64,000 nt of DNA. Source: Tenodera sinensis. Its lineage: Eukaryota > Arthropoda > Insecta > Mantodea > Mantidae. Positions 56,327 through 64,000 of the stretch are shown piece after piece. A program made the position numbers and the translations under genes. Location of the stretch: contig CM060964.1 in NCBI GenBank assembly GCA_030765045.1, positions 139,643,368 to 139,707,367 on the forward strand, in the 5' to 3' direction. The notes below the pieces were generated by a model that saw only the letters and a list, made by a program, of their open reading frames with translations, did no database searches and had not been told where the DNA came from. Each line of letters opens with the position of its first letter. Position 1 is the stretch's first letter.

Positions 56327-56429
56327 CTTTTGGAAGTAAATGGTATTTCATTGCTTGGAGCCTCTCATCAAGAAGCTGTCAATGTGCTTCGTAACTCAGG
56401 GAACGAGATAACCCTTGTTGTATGTAAAG
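56315..56429 (+). CDS. scrib: Internal exon of a Scribble-like PDZ protein (host gene)
   Basis: The 115-bp exon lies between a strong acceptor (pyrimidine-rich cctttttattccag ending at 56314) and a consensus donor (gtgagtaat from 56430). In phase 0 it reads VGMRLLEVNGISLLGASHQE, AVNVLRNSGNEITLVV, then CK plus the first base of a Gly codon. This is the second half of a PDZ domain: the beta-D strand 'VG.RLLEVNG', the helix 'THQEAV..LR' and the last strand 'LVV'. The wording is closest to the last PDZ of Scribble, a LAP-family cell-polarity scaffold. The preceding and following exons are not visible, so introns on both sides are long. The gene name is by similarity from memory; another multi-PDZ protein is possible. 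Confidence 0.75.
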
Positions 56430-56687
56430 GTGAGTAATTTTAACATTCGTTATAATACATTTTGAAGCTGTTGACTGTGAAACACATTAAAGTTTGCTGT
56501 TGTAAAGTTTCCTCTCTTCACTGAACAGTATGTTTACCATCATCAAAAAAAGCCATTGTCTAAACCAGGCAGCCTCAACTCAAGAAAAAATGGGTAGTGA
56601 CAGGTTCAGCATGTTCTGTGCTAACAACAGGCTGCAGCATTATGTTACAGTTGCTTCTTTCAGTGTAACAGTGGCAGATACATATAA
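56430..56687 (+). other. Intron start downstream of the PDZ exon
   Basis: Donor gtgagtaat then AT-rich sequence until the Tc1/IS630-like fragment begins at about 56688. Confidence 0.6.
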
Positions 56688-58465
56688 CTATACCTTGTTC
56701 CACTCTTAGATGGCAGTATGGAGTTAAATGGGATATCTAGTGCATACAAGTTGCCATTACCCTCGTCATTTTCTATTCTCGCGCTGTTGCCAGATTCCTA
56801 ATAGCATGGTATAAATATTCAGTTGTTATAAATTTCAGCTTTGAACACATTATCCTACGCAGAATTTTTTTCTCTATCAGGTCATATCCTTTTTAGAGTC
56901 ATTATACATTTCTATAGGCCCATATTTCTTAAAAAATGTGCTGTTTCTATACTCACACGCACTAACTGACTAACTGCTAGAATGCGTCTATATTTTGTTC
57001 CTAGGCAGAGTAAACTATAGTGCTACTACCTGCCTACTTTGAATTCTCTATGTTTATTCAGTTAAGTGTTACAATTTTTTAAATTAAATGTTTTCAGAAA
57101 ATTTTATATCTGTGCACTGCAAAAGTTACGCAGTGTGAAACTTTTTTGTTATTGAGTTTACATTGCGGACCAAGCGAGAACAAATGTTGAGGAGGGTTGG
57201 AGAAAGTTTTTAAAATAAACCGAAAGGCTGTGACCTCTTTCTTTCACCGTGTAAGGCAAACAAAAGGTATTCATCTATTCAGCGTATTCTCGCGCCGGAC
57301 CTGACACAGAAGATAGTATAAGGAGCAGCACTAACATTAGTTCGAAAGAAGGCGTGTGTGTAACTGTGTGGAATCTGTGAGCTGTTATCGCGTTATTTAT
57401 TTAATATTTTCTGTAAATATTTGTAGTTATGGAGGGGGAAGCTAGGAAGAGACGATATATTTGTAAATTAAGAAGTAAGGAACGCCAAATAATTATGAAG
57501 GTGTTAGATTATTTTTCAAGTAAAATGCGGGTAAGTAAGGCAGTAAAAGAAACAGCTAAGGCTATCGGGTGTTCAGAAGCAGTAGTGTATAGGATTAAAA
57601 AGGAAGTAATGAAAGGACCTCTAAGAAAGCCATCGAAAAAGAAAACAAAAAGGGCAGGGAAAAAAAGAAGTATATAGTGAATAGTGCAATGTGGAGTGCG
57701 GCGAATTGTTCTTTCTTTACAGTTTGTAAATATTCCACCCAAGCTGAATATAATTTTGTCACAGACAAAGACAATTACTACAAATACTGCAAAGATAATT
57801 AGAGGACAAAGAGTATAAGGAGCTCCACATCTGAATGATGATTGAATACAATTGTTAATATTGAATGTAAATCATGACAGAACCGACTAAGAGTGGCCCT
57901 TGAGAAAGTTGGTAGGGTCCTTTTTTGACAAAGCATGCCTGACTGAGTTTTATTTATAATTTCCTCAGTCCAAATTTCCATGGCTACATATTAAGCTCAT
58001 GTTCACATATTAAGCATGTTTGGATCTACTTACCCGCATGACTGGTTTTTTCATTAACAAAACCTATAAACCTGGTCACAGAAGCCAGTTATCTGAGAAC
58101 AATTTAAAATGTAGTCTTTGGCTTTGTAGAATGGTATAGTCTCATAAGTGGGTCCGAATATGAAAGAAGGGGTAACAAGTGCATATTAATAGAAACAGAC
58201 GATACAATCAGATGGCGACATAACTACCTAAAAGACATAAAAAGGTTTAGGGACCAGGGGAAATCAATTGTTTATACAGACGAGTCATTTGTAAATTTAG
58301 GCCACACAGTGACAAAGGCGTGGAGGGATACCAAAGTTAAAAGTGTCCATCAAGCAGCAATTGAAGGACTAAGTACAGGACTCAGACCACCTCGGGGTTG
58401 CACGCGGAGAAAGATTCACAACTAGTACATGTTGCAACACTGCGCTCCTTTTAACGTGTACTGTC
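56688..58465 (+). mobile_element. Tc1/IS630-like fragment, copy B, lacking both ends and with an internal inversion
   Basis: Matches copy A (18590-20402) in reverse orientation from ctataccttg near 56688 to acgtgtactgtct at 58465, but neither terminal repeat is present. The segment about 57820-58140 is in the opposite orientation to the rest: the transposase piece TLPTFSRATLSRFCHDL reads on the minus strand while flanking coding is on the plus. The right edge abuts the 51-bp copy of the host splice acceptor. Confidence 0.75.
57429..57677 (+). pseudogene. Tc1/IS630-like transposase N-terminus, copy B
   Basis: 82 codons: MEGEARKRRYICKLRSKERQ, then the helix-turn-helix-like IIMKVLDYFSSKMRVSKAVK and AIGCSEAVVYRIKKEV, then a basic tail (KKKTKRAGKKRS). 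Homologous to 19548-19171. The catalytic part reads at about 58155-58425: RGNKCILIETDD, IRWRHNYLKDIKRF, SIVYTDESFVNLGHTVTKAW (first catalytic Asp). Stops, a deletion and the internal inversion make it dead. Confidence 0.75.
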
Positions 58466-58516
58466 TGTTGATATATTTCTCATTACTTAACCTTTTTATT
58501 CCAGGTGGGAATGAGG
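58466..58516 (+). repeat. 51-bp direct repeat, copy (duplicated splice acceptor)
   Basis: Identical over 51 bp to 56276-56326: intron end with the acceptor and 12 bp of exon, then unrelated sequence (acattttgctgc). It carries a complete consensus acceptor without a following PDZ exon. Confidence 0.95.
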
Positions 58517-58959
58517 ACATTTTGCTGCACCATCTATCTATAAGTAGCTACTGTTCTTCCCAAACAGAGAAAAAGTATATGAGGATCATGGGTGAGAGAT
58601 AGAACAAGTAGCCATTCCTATAATTTACAAGCCGACATCGCATACTATAGCGCATTCCACCCTTAGAAGTTCTGAGCACATGAGGTTGTAAACAGGGAAC
58701 TGGCCCAATGAGTGAATAGCAAGTGATGTAAAGTTTCGAGCACCCTGGATTGTGAACAGTAGATTGTCTTCAGCAATGACTGAGGACAAGTGATGTGAAG
58801 TTCAAAGCTCACCAGATTGTAAACAGAGGACATTGGAAGGAGCATACGTGATATCAGGTGACTTATGACTTCATCCTCTGTCATTGTGGGTTGTCTGCCG
58901 TGAAGCCGGAGATTTGAAATGTGATCTTCTTAATTGTGTAGTACCAAAATAGTTTGTTA
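58517..58959. other. Non-coding, nothing assigned
   Basis: Between the duplicated acceptor and the hAT element; no feature recognised. Confidence 0.4.
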
Positions 58960-58967
58960 CTGATGAC

Positions 58968-60562
58968 TAGAGCCCGGATTTTTATGTAATTACATATTTT
59001 AAATCCTGCATAATATTTCAATGAGAAGTAAAAATGTTGGCGAATTACGTCATTTGGGACTACCTTACAAATTTTTATTTTACATATTTTTACATATTTT
59101 GCACGCTTCTACATATTTTAACGACGTTACATAAAACGTACATATTTTCTGGGTTTCGTTACAATTTTGTTATTTTTTAAAAAAAAGATTGTAGTCACAT
59201 TATAAACTACTGTTTTTACAAGTTTTGCTGAAAGCAACAAAAATCAGTCTGCGAAATAGGATGCAAGTTAAATTAAGAATGCTATAATAACCGCCTCATT
59301 CTGATTGTTGTCCGTTTATATCAAAGCAGGTGCCGCTCGACAATGTTGACCTCCAGTGTCACGTTTCTTGTAGCGCTTTGGGGATTTACAAGAACTGGAG
59401 AAATTGATTGTTACCATTGTTGCAGTAGTCGGCATCTTGTAGTATAATAGCTGCGAGGAAACAAAGTGAGCCGCTGGACAACCATCAATATAGCGAGGCT
59501 ATAATACTGCAGTTATAATTTCTTGCAAGTCTTAGTAAAATGGTACCAGTTGCGCCCTCGCTATCCTGTAAATTGAATTCATGGGTGAAATTAGATAGCG
59601 CCTTTACAATCGACGGAAAAGTAATAGTCTGTCAAGCATGCGGTAAAAGAATTGGCTGTTCCATGAAACCTCAATTGGAACAACATATCAAAAGTGTTCT
59701 TCGCATACGCAACAGACACCTACAGTCTTCTAGAAAGAAAGTTCTGTTGACACAAATGCAAGAAAGTTATTCCAGACGAATCTACTCTGAGTAAAAAGTA
59801 TTTTCATGTGTGTTATGGAGAAGCAGTTGCTCATATACGGAATGAAATTGGAGACTCCTGTATTTGGTTTGCCGTCGATGAAACTACAGATGACATGCGT
59901 CGGTACATAGCAAATTTAGTAGTAGGAAAACTAGATTCCGAAAGTCCTTCTAATCTTAGGAGACAAACAATGGCCCCTGAAAATATGGAGAAGTATATGG
60001 TTATTCACTGTACGTTGAAAGAAGCAAAAGACTCAAAATGAAAATGCCTGGTTGTTCATTGTATGTCAAGAGATAGAAAACTGAAAATGCATCTTCATTA
60101 TAAAATTTAATTATTTTGAATTCATTGTTTCACTCATTGATAAATTGGTTCAGTATTTCATAATTGCGTCAACATTATTTAAGTAAAATAATTATGTGAA
60201 ATGAGTAAGTTTAATAAACATAATCCAAAACACATATTTTTATTTCGTGATCACCTACTTGAACATAAATTTTAGTTAAATTCTGCATACAACAAAACAT
60301 TTTCCCTATAATTAATTCTATATTTAGGACATTTTAACTAATCGTAATTAATTTATGTACTTACAGACCCATCAAATTACAAAATTCTGGGTTAATTTGA
60401 AGTCTGCATTTAGATTTGAGGTTGTAATCTTAGCATTTAGATTATTACATAATTTTACATATTTTGTTGATATTACATATTTCATTACATATTTTGATGT
60501 TTTTTGTTACATAAATATGTACATATTTTGCACCTTGATATTACATAAAAATCCGGGCTCTA
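58968..60562 (+). mobile_element. hAT element, internally deleted
   Basis: 1,595 bp with the 8-bp target duplication ctgatgac (58960-58967 and 60563-60570) and perfect 23-bp inverted ends at 58968-58990 and 60540-60562 (outer bases tagagcccgg). Both ends are followed inside by clusters of ACATATTT-type motifs (about 59005-59150 and 60445-60545), likely subterminal binding sites. Only the first part of a transposase gene is left. Confidence 0.95.
59540..60041 (+). pseudogene. hAT transposase fragment (BED-type zinc finger, CGGBP1-like group)
   Basis: The first frame from ATG 59540 has a truncated BED-like finger: SWVKLDSAFTIDGKVIVCQA then CGKRIG and LEQHIKS (Cys, Cys, His). After a frameshift near 59800 a second piece reads EAVAHIRNEIGDSCIWFAVDETTDDMRRYI, the first catalytic Asp block of hAT transposases ('DETTD..GRY'), then NLVVGKL. 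The remainder of the RNase H-like core and the dimerisation domain are absent: the sequence turns non-coding after 60041. It cannot be functional alone. Confidence 0.75.
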
Positions 60563-60570
60563 CTGATGAC

Positions 60571-61348
60571 TATACATAGCGTGGTATAAGCAATTCATAA
60601 GTCTGAAGCACTTTCAATTCTGATTTTGTGTGGATTAAGTTCCACTGCTCGTATGAATTTTACTTTCTGATCTTATATATATAACATTTCCTTTTTCTGT
60701 TCTCCATGGCTGATTAAAAGCAACTGAGAACTAAAAGACAAAACTGTTGTTTCAACAGTAAACACCAGATATCGAAAATTTTTACCTTTACTTCTCATTT
60801 GTTGCTACAACATTGTCGCGCTGTAAGCCACCGGCTTTAGTAGCAAATGTCTTTGTCTTTGTTTCCGTGGCTGAAAGCCGCCCGCTCAGCTTGTGTCTTT
60901 GCCAACAAGGATATGGAAAATATACCTCAAGTATCTTTTAAGATAACCTATACCGTATGCTCATTGTAATTATATAAAAGCCAGTTTATTCCACCCTAAT
61001 TTAATGTGTGTAACAGCAAATTCTGTATAAATGAATTACATACAAATAGAGTTCTGTTAACATGTTTGTAAACTACATTTTGTCAGGACACACCAAATTT
61101 ACGTATAAATACAAATTGCTTGGAACTGGAGTACCTTTAAAGCAGGTTCAACTTTATGTATACCAGTAATGTTGGTTGAATATGCAGGGCATCAGGAGTT
61201 TTACAAATTTTAATGAGTTACAAGTTCTAGCTCTGTGCATACATGTACTGTAAAGTACAGTATGTATTACAGAATGAAACCCTACAGGCAGCTGGATTTG
61301 AACTCAGAAGCTCTAGAAATCAGCCACCAACTACTTGGGCACAAAGTA
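60571..61348. other. Non-coding; possible SINE fragment near the right end
   Basis: Nothing assigned to about 61200. At 61280-61300 a B-box-like stretch (gagttcaaatcc on the minus strand) may mark a SINE remnant, without a usable A box. Confidence 0.35.
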
Positions 61349-62025
61349 CAGGGTGTATATAAATGAATATCGGGGCTTTAACTCTTTATAATATTTATTA
61401 CATTAAACTTACAGTTATAAATGATATGTCAAATGAAAAAGCAACTCAAACAGTTTTACCAAGAACCTTATAAATGTTCAATGTGACTACCCTTTGTCAC
61501 TCGGCTATAGCCGAGTTCTTCCCAAACATTGATAAGTGTGTATTCAGTAATTGTAGCAACAGCTGCTTCAATCTGGTTTCTTAATTCAGGAAGGTCAGCT
61601 GGTAGCAGAGGCACGTACACACGATCCTTGATTAAGCCCCAAAGGTAAAAATCGCATGGAGTTAGGTCAGGAGAACGTAGAGGCCATGCATAGCAAGCCC
61701 TGTCATTGGGGCCCTTGCGGCCTATCCAGCGCTCGGGTACAGTGACATTCAACCAATCGCATACTTCGTTATGCCAGTGAGGTGGCGCACCATCTTGCTG
61801 GAAAATAGGACAGGGTGAAACGCTTTCTGTTTACTAGTCGCCATCTTTGCTATTACCACTGTCTAGCAGATTGCGGCAGAAACATTGCACGCACATGTGC
61901 ACTGGTGCCAAAAAACAAAACTGTTTGAGTTGCTTTTTCATTTGACCTATCATTTATAACTGTAAGTTTAATGTAATAAATGTTATAAAGAGTTAAAACC
62001 CCGATATTCATTTATATACACCCTA
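61349..62025 (-). mobile_element. Short mariner-like deletion derivative with ~109-bp inverted ends
   Basis: 677 bp flanked by TA (61347-61348 and 62026-62027). The inverted repeats at 61349-61457 and 61917-62025 match almost completely over about 109 bp. Inside remain both ends of a minus-strand transposase gene fused by a deletion. Confidence 0.92.
61468..61835 (-). pseudogene. Mariner-like transposase, N- and C-terminal ends fused by deletion
   Basis: The minus strand begins MATSKQKAF (about 61835), the standard start of this transposase group. After only a few codons it joins the FQQDGAPPHWHNEV block (second catalytic Asp) and continues WIGRKGPNDRACYAW, SPDLTPCDFYLWGLIKDRVY (third catalytic Asp) and the usual end SRVTKGSHIEHL at 61468. 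The whole DNA-binding half and the first catalytic Asp are gone, with a frameshift near the join. Confidence 0.85.
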
Positions 62026-62124
62026 TACAGCTGCAGATATACAGTGTGTAAATTAATAACACCGCATGAATTTTACCGGTAATAGACGGCTCATAGGCAA
62101 TCAATTTGAGACAGGAAAACTGTG

Positions 62125-62610
62125 GTCTATAGTGTCAAGTTACTAAGTGATACATATTCAAAGCATTTAGAGATTGTGATCAATAAATCATAACCAGAAA
62201 CAAATATGTAAATAGTAGCCTTTGGAAATGAAATAATGCTTATTGGGCACTTAGTAAAGTCTCTATTTTGTCTCTCTGAAGAACCATTTCCTAAATGTAG
62301 CGTTTCCAAAAGCGCTTAAACTGTGGACCTAACATGTTGCTGCACGCCATTGCAATGGATAACAGGTTGTGGCAAATGGCTAAAGAATCATAGGCTAACT
62401 CTAAAATGTGTGCTTTGGCCGTGCGGTTATGCCGACTGACTGTGGACCTAATAACCCTAGAAATCGAGTTCAAACCCAGAGATGGGTTAACTTTTCTTCA
62501 CCTTTCTTTTCCATCTGGAGAGCAATATTATGCTTATGCTTTAAAATAGCTAAATACCATCTTCATTTGCAATGCACAGGGTATTGTTTCCTTTGCTTCA
62601 TCTCACATCT
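62125..62610 (+). repeat. Dispersed repeat, copy 2 (SINE-like)
   Basis: Counterpart of 38996-39470. Contains gatcaataaatcat, atgtaaatag, gccattgcaatggataacaggt, gtgtgctttggccgtgcggtt (A-box-like) and cgagttcaaaccc (B-box-like). Confidence 0.5.
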
Positions 62611-62639
62611 GATGCCTTAGATCAGCGGCCACCATCTCA

Positions 62640-64000
62640 ATGCACAGTGTGCACAGCAGGTCGTGCAAGTTTACCCGTTGCACGCCAGAATAGTCTACCG
62701 TGCACTCCGTAGCCTTCAGAGCAGTGGCGGAATGCCGATCTTGCAATTTAAATGCACAATTGACTGTGCAACAATAATAATCGAATTGTAATATGAAGGA
62801 TATAGTTGTTATATCAATTGTTTTAATATACCATTTCTCTCATTATCATTCAACTTTTCTTTTAATGAAAAAACAAATAAAACAATAAATTGATAGTTTA
62901 AACAAAATGAAAATAATCTACAATCTACTTACAATACAGCAGTATTAAATAACAGCCCGGAGAAAAGAAATAAACACAACATATTACTCAGAAGTGGAAC
63001 CTAGTTTTCTAGACTTTTGTTGTCTCTTTTGACACACTAGTTTTTCAAAATTAGATATCAATGTTTGTGCAGCAGCTAGTCAAAGTTGACATTTTAAGTT
63101 CTGATCCGACAGTTGACTTCTGCAGCGGCTTTTGTTTAATTTCATTAGCGAAAAAAATTGTTGGCATATATATGTGGATCGAACATACATAGAATACGAG
63201 CGGCATTTCTAGTAGAAAGAGGAAATGTATTTCTTGGAAAATGTGAATAGAAATCACTCAAACTAATTCTATTTTGGAATTTATTTTTCAGTTGACGATT
63301 GCATTGCAAATCGATAAGTTCAAGTTGCAATTCAGGTGGAATATTATCAACTGTAGAGTAAAGCTCAGCAAATATTTGGAAAATTGGCTCCAATTGTACC
63401 GCGTTACCTTTTCTGAAATTCTTGGTTCAACTATGTTAATATTTGAACATATTCTTGCAAGTCTATGACCTGAACAAACTGCTGAACTGTTGAGAGCTTT
63501 AGGAAATGTATCAAGTTCTTTGAAGTTAACTGCCTTTCCCATAAGGATAGTTTCATTTTGAATGCTCTGATACTATCACACAAGTCTGTGATGAGTTGAT
63601 TTCTCGTCTGTTAATTCTTGTACAGGTGTTCCTTTTTGCTCCATAAAACACAACATTTCACTGCGCAGTTCGAAGAATCGATCTAGTAACTTTCCACGAC
63701 TTAGCCATCGAACTTCACAATAGTATGGTAAAGTACCATACTCTCTATTGCACTCTTCTAGGAAGCTTTGAAACTAACGATGACTGAGCCCTTTTGACCT
63801 AATTGCATTAGTTGTTTTGGTCACAACGTTCATCACATTGATCATGTTAATGCTTTTGCCACAGAGACTCTGTTATGTACAATACAATGTACAGGTATAA
63901 CCTCATTACGTTCAGACTCTTTATATTTTCTTTCAAAAGTTCAAACACACCAACTCGACTCCCAACCATACAAGAAGCACCGTCAGTAGACAGAAATACC
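62640..64000 (-). mobile_element. hAT-like element (ZBED/GTF2IRD2-type), decayed, 5' part outside window
   Basis: A minus-strand transposase pseudogene (64000-63060) followed by about 400 bp of non-coding sequence. A possible terminus cagcggccacc at about 62622-62634 would fit hAT ends, but the partner end lies outside the window and no duplication can be tested. Confidence 0.6.
63060..64000 (-). pseudogene. hAT transposase C-terminal half (ZBED5/GTF2IRD2-like)
   Basis: From 64000 down: HCIVHNRVSVAKAL (the conserved His-rich block), a decayed 'VRWLS.GK' region (VKFDG), LITDLCDSIRAFKMKLSLWE, then open stretches with NIPPELQLELIDLQCNRQLK, SLSDFYSHFPRNTFPL and RNAARILCMFDPHIYANNFF, the dimerisation domain of this hAT group ('LQ.ELIDLQC...A.RI..MFGSTY.CEQLFS'). 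Several frame changes and stops. In vertebrates related genes are domesticated; here the lesions argue for a dead transposon copy. Confidence 0.75.

Noticed and set aside
1..64000. CRISPR arrays, bacterial operons or phage
   Set aside because: No regular spacer-repeat structure, no ribosome-binding-site-spaced genes; introns, SINEs and eukaryotic transposons show the DNA is eukaryotic.

Overview
This window is repeat-dense eukaryotic DNA from an arthropod, most likely a large-genome insect. It looks like deep intronic sequence of one host gene. The only piece of host coding sequence I can defend is a 115-bp exon at 56315-56429 (+), with a consensus acceptor and donor. It encodes the C-terminal half of a PDZ domain most like the last PDZ of Scribble. 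Nearly everything else recognisable is a transposable element or its remnant. The insect assignment rests on the element families present (I-like, R1-like, CR1-like and other LINEs, Penelope-like, BEL/Pao, piggyBac, mariner and relatives, hAT), on tRNA-derived SINEs, and on the exon. There are no bacterial-type operons, no CRISPR array and no credible RNA gene.

Layout. 1-4575 (-): a nearly intact, GC-rich I-like LINE running off the left edge. 6.7-11.9 kb (-): an old LINE split by a (+) LINE with a 10-bp target-site duplication (TSD) and by the GIY-YIG end of a Penelope-like element. 12.6-13.8 kb (-): the 3' end of another LINE. 14.4-16.4 kb (-): a decayed arthropod multicopy gene, hit by a SINE compound. 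16.75-17.85 kb: a tetranucleotide array. 17.9-20.4 kb: a pogo/Tigger-like fragment and a Tc1/IS630-like element. 20.9-21.3 kb: a long GAA/GAG array. 23147-24481: an apparently intact mariner with perfect 27-bp ends. 25836-28133: a broken piggyBac.

31771-38732 is a mariner-like element split by a second I-like LINE with an 11-bp TSD. 41.8-48.1 kb is one R1-like LINE (-) split by three later DNA transposons (a mariner relative, a Tc1/IS630-like short derivative and a second piggyBac). Its reverse-transcriptase frame can be followed across the sites. 48.2-51.6 kb is a CR1-like LINE whose ORF1 has an SGNH-esterase-like segment, split by a SINE. 51.7-54.6 kb is BEL/Pao pol split by an unclassified 1.67-kb element. 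56.3-58.5 kb holds the host exon followed by a Tc1/IS630-like fragment lacking both ends, next to an exact 51-bp copy of the host splice acceptor. 58968-60562 is a hAT element with 8-bp TSDs, 61349-62025 is a short mariner-like deletion derivative, and 62.6-64 kb is a decayed ZBED/GTF2IRD2-type hAT transposase.

The elements do not act together; their nesting gives a relative chronology. The most unusual observations are two retroposed insertions of only 42 and 49 bp, each with a perfect TSD, that share one 3' tail, and the exact duplication of the exon boundary.
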